From NCBI GenBank assembly GCA_950295325.1, contig OX485806.1, forward strand, positions 52,197,169 through 52,261,168: a stretch of DNA of 64,000 nt, written 5' to 3'. The notes under the pieces were generated by a model, which saw only the letters and a program-made list of their open reading frames with translations, had not been told where the DNA came from and searched no databases. Below are positions 1-9,833 of the stretch, in pieces. A program made the translations under genes and the position numbers. Within the stretch, counting starts at the first letter, position 1. Each line of letters starts with the position of its first letter. Source of the stretch: Polytrichum commune (Eukaryota; Streptophyta; Polytrichopsida; Polytrichales; Polytrichaceae).

Positions 1-62
1 TATTATATGCCCTTTTCTCTGTTTAATCTGCTAAAATGCATTATTTGCTGGTGATCTGGCAG

Positions 63-3000
63 GAAAAAGGAGCACCAGAGATTGTACTGAAGGCAATGGG
101 CCGAGCTATAAACAAGACAGTCACTATTGCTGAAATTATTAAGGTGATTGAAGTTTTAATCATCTGCCATGTAGTGGCTCCAGTTATGGAAATGCAGAGT
201 TGGCTAGTTTTCATTTTTCCTTGAGCCACATTGTGGCGGTGGATATTTGAACTAGTTCATCTTATGAGTGCACTCCTTTGTCACAGAGACTTTTCTATGT
301 GGATGTTCAAAGTTCTTGCAAATGACTTTTTAATTCCTAAATGTTAGGAGAAAGCATTCTTGAGATGTATGGACTAATGATAGCTTGAATATTCTCAGAG
401 GAGGATTGCTGGTCTTCATCAAAATACATCAATTGGATCAACAGACATCACAGATCTCTGGCAACCACTTGAAGAAGGGCTTTTGCCGTAAGCAACTAGG
501 ATTGTCTAGGGTTTGGATCTCTGTCACTATTGATGAACTGTGATGTCAATTTTGAGGAAGGGTGCAAAAGTTGCTCATGGATGTTCACCCTTTCATTGTA
601 AGAATGATTATCAAGAGTGATGTCCTCCATTTGACAGAATCTGTTCCATGATGTGACATTCCAGAGGAATGTGACATGCAGTTTGTCACGGTTTGGTCAA
701 AAGCATACTATTTTCGTTTACCTATTGAACTCTCATTCCAGAGCATCAGATTTTGGACCAGACTAGAGACATCTGTAGAGTATTGAATGATTTTAGTGGA
801 TTTGAAAGGGAGCTGTATGTGGGATTCAGGAAGTTTCTGAAGCCACTCTAAATTGTTGTATGGTAGCTGGCAAGTTTTGATTTTGTGGAATTGCTTTGTC
901 TTGCAGCTTGGAAACTACCCGGCATGTTTCCATGATTGCAATCACATTATCTATCAAGGAGCTGGAGAAGTCCTCCACTGGGTCTGTATTGCATATCTCC
1001 CTCACTACTTAATAAGTTTCTACTAGTTATTGATTGGTCAGCTTGCCTTAGTCACTTGATTATGTTGGATAAATAAACATCTTTAAAAATATGTTTTGAA
1101 ATTTATGTCTCACAAGCAAAGTGCCTAGTTATTCGTGGCAATTATGAAATAAGAAGTCGCCTAGACATTGGTTCTCAATATATTAATGTCATCGAGTTTC
1201 TCAATTGCATGCAGTTATCAACCTCCTCTACCAGCTGATCAGGTCAAACCCTTGGTTGAATTCGAGTATGATGCAGGTAACAGTTGTTTTCAGATGGAGG
1301 GAAAACTGATGTGTACAGAGAGAATAACCACAAAGTTCTTGGGTTTTGCTGAACTTTTAGTTCTGTTGGGTGTTCTTATCTGTGTGAGTTGCTGACAATG
1401 TCATTGTTATTTGTGGGTGATGTGATCTCAGAGTGCTCACCTCGAGGTGCAAGAGGACGAGGGAGAGGCAGAGGCAGGGCCAGAAATAAAGGTGGGGCTA
1501 TGTACTCCTTAATTCTTGGTCACAGAATTTGTTTATCTTTGTAAAATTCTTTACATAGTGGTCTCTTGCTTAGGTTATCTGGAAGACTTGCTGAAATGCA
1601 TAAAGGGCCAGCCTCACATGATAGCTATGGCCAGCGGCATTGGCAGCCAGTGTGTTGGCCAGGCCTACTGTGTGGGTACTGCAGCTGCCATGGGGCTCAG
1701 CTGCCAGTCGCTAGCTGGGCCGAGGCAGGCATTTCACTGGAATGCTAGCAGATTTATTTTTTAGACAATATAACACACCGTGAGGGAAAGGGGTTGCCAA
1801 TGGGAATGGCAGAGGTATTTTTATTTCTATTAAAAGAGTTTGAGAACGTTTATTGAAATTCTTGCTTTCAACGTCTATATCTCTAGGTTACAATATTTAG
1901 CTCGGGGTATGTAGATTGGAAATGGAGCTACCAGCTTGTAGCTGGGATGTGTGTGGCTTCTCAAAAAGAAAATGGAGGGCTAGCCACCATTTTAAGCTCA
2001 AAATGGTAGCTTGAAAGGGTGGCCCGGCCCAGTTAGGCAACCCCATGAAAAAGTCAACTAATTTCAATTGTCAAATTTTTGAGATGCAGATAATTTTGGC
2101 AGTACTTGAGAAACATGTTGTTCTCTGTGGACCTGTTCTTAGTTGCAATTCTTTTTAGTATGGTTGGGTGGGCATTTTGTGTAGGATTATTGAGGGTGGA
2201 CTTGTTAAGCAGTAAGTTTTTGATGTCATACATTAGTTTTTGGTTATAATTGATGCATTTAAAAAGCGGTCCTGCAAATTTGATTAAGGATTTCCTTTCT
2301 GGGCTTCTTGTTACGACCACGTGTCAGTTTCTCTCATGTAGTTCTTGTTCTTTCTTTGATGTTATCAATACCTTCTTTTGTGGATCTGCAATATGATGAA
2401 TGTTCTCATTGTGCTGGGAGATCCTTCTGGAGCTGCCGGCATTTACTGCATAAAGAATAACAATGATCTTTTCTCTCTGTTCTCTCCTGTTCAAAAAATT
2501 AGTGTTGTCAATAACTAGTATGAATGTTTTTAATCATGTGTCTGCATGAAGTATGGTGTTATAACCTCTAGAGTTCATAACACTGGCAACTTTCCTTTAT
2601 ACCTTTAGTTGATCTTGTGGGATTATCAAATGGGAACCGTAAATACAGCTTTTTGACGACTCCTCTCTTTACTGTGGCCACAGGGAATGACCTGGTTGGT
2701 ACAGAGTACAATGGGCTTGATGGTAGTTGGGGTCGGGGTCGTGGTCTGGGTCGAGGTCGTGCACGAGGTGGATATCGTGGGCGTGGGAGGGAGCAAGATC
2801 CCAGTGGCTTTGATGAGTCTCATTCTGAGGGACCTCCACAGAGTCGGGGTGCAGAGGTTACCCAAGATATCTCATTCTCAGGTATCTAGTCAGTATTGAA
2901 ATTCCAGAAAATTTTCTTATAATGTTTGAAAGCAGAAATTATTAGATACACTGGGATTGATGGAAAAGTGCAAGGATTTCTGGAGGTTGGCTCTTTGAGA

Positions 3001-3351
3001 TGCCAAATTGCACTTCATCAGGACAGTTATTTCCTTGAAAGTGCTTCGGCTCAAGAATCATATTAATCAGAAACAGCATTATTCCCATCATGGGGCACAG
3101 GACCTAGAACATTGTGAATCTTGCATGTGATCAGCTTTTCAATGTATTCTGGAACCTGCTTTTCCAGCTTTGAGATGATGGAGGTATTTGTCTTGCCACT
3201 CGGGGTTTCTCAGAGGACTTATCTGAAGGTGCTGGTATGTACAGGCCGCATTAGAGGGAGGGGCAAAGGCAGAGGTCAGGGTAGAGGTAAGGGTAGGGCA
3301 TTACGCACAGATGGACCTATTCAAGGGCAAGCTCATCCGGTAGCTGCTTAG
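63..3351 (+). CDS. ALBA: ALBA-domain DNA/RNA-binding protein, 3' seven exons (5' end outside window)
   Basis: Exons with GT/AG borders at 63-143, 399-487, 907-981, 1215-1276, 1447-1491, 2684-2881 and 3245-3351 (stop TAG). Their total of 657 bp stays in one frame (218 residues). The first exons encode the Alba core, with KAMGRAINKTVTIAEIIK, then RRIAGLHQNTSIGSTDITDL, then ETTRHVSMIAITLS; plant ALBA proteins share this pattern. The last three exons encode RGG/RG repeats (GRGRGLGRGRARGGYRGRG and GRGKGRGQGRGKGR), typical of the long plant ALBA class, which binds RNA and DNA in nucleus and cytoplasm (family knowledge). The N-terminal exon or exons, start codon and promoter lie left of base 1. No stop or frameshift is visible, so the gene is probably functional. 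The 1.2-kb intron at 1492-2683 holds no recognisable element. Confidence 0.93.
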
Positions 3352-5342
3352 TGTCCTGGGATTTTCTAAGTTGCTCGTAAGAGTTGTTGAAGAAAGCAGC
3401 TGCTAAAAGTAAGTCTTGGTACTTGGCATGCTCTTAACATTCATTGACATGTGTAGATCGTGTAGTTTGATATGAATCTGCTTTCTGCCACTGTTTGTTT
3501 GGTGCTTGTCAATGTCAGTCTGCAATGGTTGACAAGATTGATAAAGCTCAAGTTTTGTAGGGTTCTTCATGTGAGTGCATCTTATGTACACGACCCGATG
3601 TTTTATTTCTGCATTTCACTTTACTATGTTTTTTGATGAATCAGAATTCATATCCCTTTAATATCGAGTGTTAAGTGTCCGGTTCATCATTTTCCAACTC
3701 ATTTGTGATAGAGCTGAAGAGGAGTTTTACCAGTCCTTGGAAGCATGATTGTCCTGTTCAAAATGCAGCACTCAGTTGACATGTCATTTGTCTTCGACGA
3801 GTGTATTCTTGTGATGCTCAACCCTTAATTCCTAAATTTGTATTTGTATGCCTGTGTTAGGTTGGGTTATGAGTCTATGCATGGGTTAGAGTTTCTTCAC
3901 CTATATATTCTCATCCATTGAGAAGGTAAAATTGCAGTAAATCATTCTGTAGCCTGTAACTTATATAGCTGATCTGAACCTGGAAATAGAACCTTTGATT
4001 TCAGATCATTCATGTGGTAACCAGTTGGGATGAATTAACTACCAAGCAACAGGTTTTCGTGAGACTCGCTCATCCACAGTGGACGAATTGCAGAGGTCGT
4101 TGGAAGCTCAGGCTGGGTATAGCTCAAGAGTATGGCCTGATTTAACTTATATATAGATGGAGACAATGCTCCCAAGAGTCTGATATGGAGAGCTGGGTCT
4201 TTGGTTCAAGTTGTATTGTATGGGGATTTACGCTTTTGACTCCATCACTTCGTTTGCAACAGAAAAACATAATGTGGGTACCGACATGAGTACTATGTGT
4301 AGCTTGCAGAATCATTGTTCCATCACCTCTTCCTCTGTGAAAAAGGTTAGGGAATGCTTTAATTCTAGACCAATTTGGTCTTGGTTTGTATGACCACAAC
4401 CCCTTTTCTCTGTGAATAGGTTGGTGAATGCAATAATTCTAGACTAACTTGGTGTATGACCAAAGCCTCTCTTCTCAAGTGGTCTCACCTGAATAATGAC
4501 CAAATACTTGAAAAAGCTTATAGAACGCTATAACTTTAAACCAACTTGGGGTCAACGTTGGAGTTAGATGCTAAATTTAATCTGTACTCCTTTGAGCAGT
4601 CTGCTTCTTTGCTATTACTTGCTGCAATAACAAGTTAAATGTGGATCCCATGTTAATTTTTTTATTATTCACCCTTCAGGTCTAGGGATACTTCTGAGCC
4701 TGTGCTGTGCCTAGGGGTGCATTTATTATTTATTTATTTTGAAATATACATTTTAAAATTCATTTTAAAATTCTCGGAAAATTTTGAGGCATTTTTATGT
4801 TTTGAATTATAAATTCACTACTACAGTCAGTCCAGTTTAATAGGATAAGTATAGACACATGCAACTTTGTCAATTGTTCCATATTGTTGTATAGCATTAG
4901 TACATTCAAACTCAACAGCAGTGTCGAAGCCCTAACCCATGCCACATGAATTCACCAATACCAGAATATGGGTTTTGCATCGGGGAATGATCCATGCGTA
5001 GTCTTGGATCAATACTTGGGTGGAGAAGGGCTCGAAGAATTGATCTTGAAAGAGGGGAGTGTTTCCGACAATGATTTTCCATAAAGGACCTAACAGATTG
5101 ATGTCTTCAATGATTTTCAATAAAAACAATTTCCAATAAGAATGTTTTGAAGTATTTTTAAATGTATTTTATGATGCTGCCTCCGACCTCTAGAATAAAA
5201 AATGCAACTCTAGCTGTGCCACACTCTTTAGTGAAGGGATTTACAAAACTTTGATCTTTGTGGGTAACGGAGGATTCACCGCTCTTAAAAAATTGACCCT
5301 TCCATCTGATAGAACATTCTCACTTTGTCATTCAATACAAAG
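3352..5342. other. ALBA 3' UTR and downstream intergenic DNA
   Basis: The start of this stretch must include the ALBA 3' untranslated region, but no clear poly(A) signal close to the stop could be picked out. Short ORFs on both strands show no recognisable family and no codon structure. I see no mobile-element termini here. Confidence 0.5.
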
Positions 5343-5564
5343 ACGGAATCTGAACTCTCTCTCTTTTTTTTTTTGGGAGACAGAAGGCCGGCAGGCCAGC
5401 GCCAAAGCACAGGAGACAATTCACCACCTGGCAAGTTTTCCGTCAAGTAGAGAAGAGATTTCACAGCCGGGATTCGAACTCTCAACCTCTTCCTTGAGAT
5501 TTGGGTATCCCTCTACCATCACCCGGTAGTTTAAGGTCATCTCGGACCACGGAATCTGAACTCT
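5343..5564 (-). mobile_element. tRNA-derived SINE with perfect 16-bp target duplication
   Basis: The 190-bp body (5359-5548) is flanked by identical copies of ACGGAATCTGAACTCT (5343-5358 and 5549-5564). Read on the minus strand it starts with a tRNA-like head. This contains an A-box-like TGGTAGAGGGA and a B box GAGTTCGAATCCC, the two parts of an RNA polymerase III internal promoter. The body follows and ends in an A-rich then GA-rich tail (poly-T on the plus strand near 5363). Head, body, A-rich 3' tail and a long perfect duplication are the hallmarks of a SINE mobilised by LINE machinery. The perfect duplication suggests a fairly recent insertion. Confidence 0.9.
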
Positions 5565-5868
5565 TGCTATGCATGAGCCTTGATCTAGGCTTGGAATCCT
5601 CATACAAGGGCCTTAGGTGGAAAGAAAACCTATATAGTTTCAGGCCATTCAATTACCAGAAATTGGACTTGTCCAGATTCCTGAACTTTTGTTAATGTTT
5701 CATTCAAATGCTCTTGACATCTGCAATCAGAGCCTTTGACAAATAAATTCAGCCTTGTTAAACCTTTATCTTTGCATGCTTGTGTGCATGATAATACAAC
5801 AATTCTGGCCTTATTTGGTTTCAAATTAAATTGTTATATCTTAACTGTTGGATGCAAGTTGGAGAGTA

Positions 5869-6269
5869 CACTGATTATCCCAATTACTGAGGGTGGTGCT
5901 AATTCCTGAAGCATGCACTAGTTAGCCAAATCTCAAAAATCCTTAGGGTTGAAATTTTTATTGAGTGACACTAAATTCATGAATACCTACTCATTTAATA
6001 TATATTTCAAGATAATTAGTGCATGCTTTAAGGTGTTTTGTAAAGTGATAATAAAAAAAAGTGAAAAATGAAAACACATGCTTGTTAGTGAATTAGCGCC
6101 AAGTGTCAACCTTTTAGTGAAAGATATTTCATTAAATAATATGGGGATGAACAATGTATCCTATATCTTATGGTGGCATTGATTTCATAGCATATAGAAA
6201 TTTAGTATTACCTTTACTATTTTCCTGCACTCACTATTAGCCCTCCTTCACTAATTGGGATAATCAGTG
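5869..6269. mobile_element. 401-bp MITE with terminal inverted repeats and TA duplication
   Basis: Both ends carry CACTGATTATCCCAATTA in inverted orientation, and imperfect pairing continues for about 34 bp (GAGGGTGGTGCTAAT against GAAGGAGGGCTAAT). TA lies directly outside each end. The inside is AT-rich and noncoding. The TA duplication suggests a Tc1/mariner-type non-autonomous element. The CACTG ends recall CACTA elements, but no 3-bp duplication is present. Confidence 0.75.
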
Positions 6270-7182
6270 TAGTGATCTTCCCCTTGTTATCACCAATTCA
6301 TTTCTAAAGTGACCACATGGGACACTTTTTGTGAAAGCTGTCGTGATCGACAACACACCTTACAGTAGTTTCCAATGGTGTATATATTGCACAAAAATAG
6401 TCAAATTGAGCTATTCCATATTAAAATAGCATCATAATATTTTAATTTACAATATAATATTTTCAGGTTTATAACATTGATGAATTTGCATTTTCATGCA
6501 TTTTTATTCCATCATTGTTGTGATGCATTGCTCAATGAATTTACCATTTGAAAACCTGCCAAGAAGCGAAACAACCATTCTTCACTCGCAATTCTAATTC
6601 ACTAAAACCTCTAATAATGTTTTCATAAAGTTCCCACCAACATACAATTTCTATGAAAGTAAAAACTCAAGGTCATCATATAAACTAGTTTCCAATTGTC
6701 CTTTTGTAGAGGCTTTTCTACTAGGCGATTTTAATGTTTGTACTACACTAAATGTACCAATTAGTGAGGGTGGTACTAATACAAGTCACATGCACAATTT
6801 GGCTAAATCTAAAAGTTATTGAGGGTTGAAGTTGTTACGAAGTGACAGTAAATTCATGACCCATTTACTATTAATATCAAGAAAATTAGTTTGTGCTTGT
6901 GACAAGTGTGTGCTACATGGTTGTTAGTGAATGGTGTCAAGATGAATAATGCTTCCTAGATTTTTTGGTGACACTAATTCATAGTATAAAGGAATTCCTA
7001 TCTTGATGCCAATGGTATCTGTCTCCTAGAAGTTTTTGGACCATAATTGATGAGTCAATGTCATAGTCTCTATACCAATACTTGGAAGGCAATTCAATAT
7101 GTTTTCAATGTCAAACATGAACCCACTTAGATGCAATGTTGGTGTTTAGTGACTTTTGGGCCTAAGGTAGAGGGTGCTATTC
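6270..7182. other. AT-rich intergenic DNA
   Basis: Apart from the truncated MITE at 6746-6985, I see no gene, RNA or element terminus in this stretch. Confidence 0.4.
6746..6985. mobile_element. Truncated second copy of the same MITE
   Basis: Starts with CACTAAATGTACCAATTAG and continues GAGGGTGGTACTAAT, then repeats the internal phrases of the 5869 copy in the same order (GGCTAAATCT, GAGGGTTGAAG, GTGACAGTAAATTCATGA). No right-hand inverted repeat is found, so this copy has lost its 3' end. Confidence 0.6.
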
Positions 7183-7187
7183 CGTTA

Positions 7188-9241
7188 TGTGAGCAAGAAT
7201 CATCAACCCCCTTTGAATGCGTCCTAGTCCGGGGGAAGAATCCTCCTTCACACAACCTAGGTTATCATTCACACATGCACCCTTGTTCCATGTAATTATG
7301 AAAGAAGTGGTGTGTATAACACCTTTTCCATTAAGATCTCCAAGCACTTACAAATGCTTGCACTACAATAAGGAAGCAACCCCACTGATTAACTACAACA
7401 TTCCCCGAATTCCTAAACCTACGTGCCACCTCCGATTGTGCTATCTAACTGTCCCCCTTCATTGGTAATAACGTGAGGGCTTATGTGTGATGGCCCTTAG
7501 CTGCCCTTGGTCACTCTCTAGTCCTACTCCACCTCCTTGAGGTGGCTGATCAGTTGTGCGTAGCTACACAACTCTTGTTGCTAATCTCCCGGTTTCGGGA
7601 AGAGTTGAAGTAGGGACGGTAGCAGCCACTTGTCATCACCCCCTCCTTCGTCCGACTTCCTAACCTGCACAACAACACACCAATAGCCTCCAGCCGAGAT
7701 GATTCCTCATCGAATGTCACCCCGTCTGCACTCGCAAATGCTCAGCAGCCACCCCGATTAGGATTTGGAAAAAACTACCTGATTAACCTGTAATTGTGAG
7801 GAAGAAGGAAAAACACTTCACCAATCTCTCTCTCGCTCTCTCTCTGAGATGGCGGACTCCTTGACCTTGACAAGCACACAGGAGGAACTCACACTCAGAA
7901 CTTGGAATTCATATCAGCAAAAAGCAAAAAGCAGCCTGCTTGAATCTATCTGCACCCGGAAGCATTACCTCAACCAACCCTCACAGAGTCCATCATTAGC
8001 AATTCCGACTCAATTTCCCACACGCAATCTAGAAAGACTTGGTTCCCCCCTTCCCTATACCGAAAACTCTTGAACAAAGCTTCTCTTCCCCTTAACCCAA
8101 TTGCCATTGCTTCCCAACCCTGCGGAGGACTATTTTTCACCAACTCGAGGTTATCCTGTTTGCCACAAACTACAATTGCACAACTACTGCTGCTGCTGTT
8201 AGGTCGGCACAAACATGTATCCTAGCTAACCAGTTTGCAGATCGATTCAAGAAAACGAGTTCTAACACAACTGCTTAGTCCGGAGTGCGGACGATGAAGA
8301 ACCACCGAAGGTTGCTCCACGTGTTAAGAAAGGCTCGCACAGCGGTGTGTCCAACGCACTCGCATCATGGTCCCTAGCCGCCGTGGTAGAAAGAAGGCCA
8401 ACAACTCTTCTTTGTTCCCTGCGCTCATCAGATGGCCACTTTGGTGCCTCCGCAACTGCGCTGAGATCCACTCCCTCCTCATGAATTGTTCCCTTCCTCG
8501 AAGCTTGACCCAAGTGGAAGTCTGGTGTGCGAGCCTCATTCTCTCGCTCCCGTCGGCATTGATCTTTGACCTTGAGCAGGACTGTCTCCCCGCATCGCCC
8601 ACTTTGCCATGACTGGCTTGATGAAAACATGCTCCCCTCACACTGATGCTTCCCTCTTTCTTCCTTCTTTTTATTTTTCCATTTCCTCTCCTTCTACCGT
8701 GTCTGATGCATTGACAACTTGCAAGCCACTCCGACATCTAACCTATCTTAACTCCCTCCAAAACCTTGCACTGCAACCTCACCATTCCTTCTTCTGGTTG
8801 ATCCACCGCCCTCCAGTCTACTCACCACCACCCACCGGCCAACAGAGTTGCGGACTCACAACCATCCTCTCAAAAAATTTCCCAGAGCGGCAAGGGTTCC
8901 GCTCCCTTGTCCTTGAGCCTCTCCCCCTTCCTCTTTTCTTTCTAATGAGCCATCTCCTCTCCTACCTCCTAAGACCCCTCCAACTTCCTCCTTTTTTCTC
9001 GCATTGCCCGGCATCTTCGGGCTGCCCCCAAAGAAAAAACCGGGTTTTGCTTTTCTCATTGTTTTTTTTTCCCTTGTAAGACTCCACCTTCCCTCGCACG
9101 GTGATTGCACATACCTTTTTATTTTAATTGTTTCATTTCCTTTTTTTTTAAGGGTGAGGTTAACCTCTTTAGTTTGCCCTTTTACTTCCCAATATTTGTG
9201 TTAGGGTTAGTTAACATGTGAGTACGTTTTTTGGGCTCACA
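7188..9241 (+). mobile_element. Solo LTR, family B copy 1 (TSD CGTTA)
   Basis: Starts TGTGAGCAAG and ends GGGCTCACA, flanked by CGTTA at 7183-7187 and 9242-9246. It shares with the other B copies the early block GCGTCCTAGTCCGGG, the phrase GAAGTGGTGTGTATAACACC, and the late hairpin block around GCCCGGCATCTTCGGGC near 9007. It has no internal coding region and no paired LTR, so it is best read as a solo LTR left by recombination. ORFs inside it (for example 8324-8737, minus strand) have no recognisable domain. It lacks the tRNA-like segment present in copies B3 and B4. Confidence 0.85.
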
Positions 9242-9246
9242 CGTTA

Positions 9247-9833
9247 CCCCACACCTACACATGCCTCCCAACTACCAACTCTCTACTATCTTGAACCGGT
9301 CCCCATGGAAAAGGCTTGCCTTGGTCTACTGAGTGACGGGTGTAGGTGCGATCATTGGCGCCACCTCATACCGGGCCTCCACTACCTCCATATAGGGTAG
9401 GTAACACACTCCACTCAATCTTGGATCAATTCAAGGTGGGTCAATGCCTATTCTAATTTTTTTTCCTTTTTTTGGGGGGGGGGGGGGACGGGGGACGGGT
9501 ACCCTACATAAAGGGGTCGGCCTTGTGCTCTCAATCTCTTGGTTTTTGTGTTGGTTTAAAAAAGGGACCGCTACCGTCTATCATCATTTTTTATACAAAT
9601 TTTCTTCATTGGATTTTAATTTATCTTAATCATATTTTCCATATTTTAATCTCAAGTCATGTTGCATTTCAAACGTACGTTGCATTACTGACCACAACAA
9701 GGTTGAAGGGCACGTACACAATATGGATACTTAATCATATTAGATCCAAGCCCTTACTCACTTATTGCACCCCTAACCTATATATGTCTAACATCTACAT
9801 ACCCTACATTATTGCAAATCTAACCTATGCATA
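9247..9833. other. Intergenic stretch with a long G-tract
   Basis: Noncoding. It contains an uninterrupted G run of about 14 bases followed by GACGGGGGACGGG near 9475-9500. No gene is recognised. Confidence 0.4.

Noticed and set aside
8262-9110. Several 80-156 aa ORFs on both strands
   Set aside because: They lie inside a solo LTR (family B), lack recognisable domains and are not kept in the other B copies.
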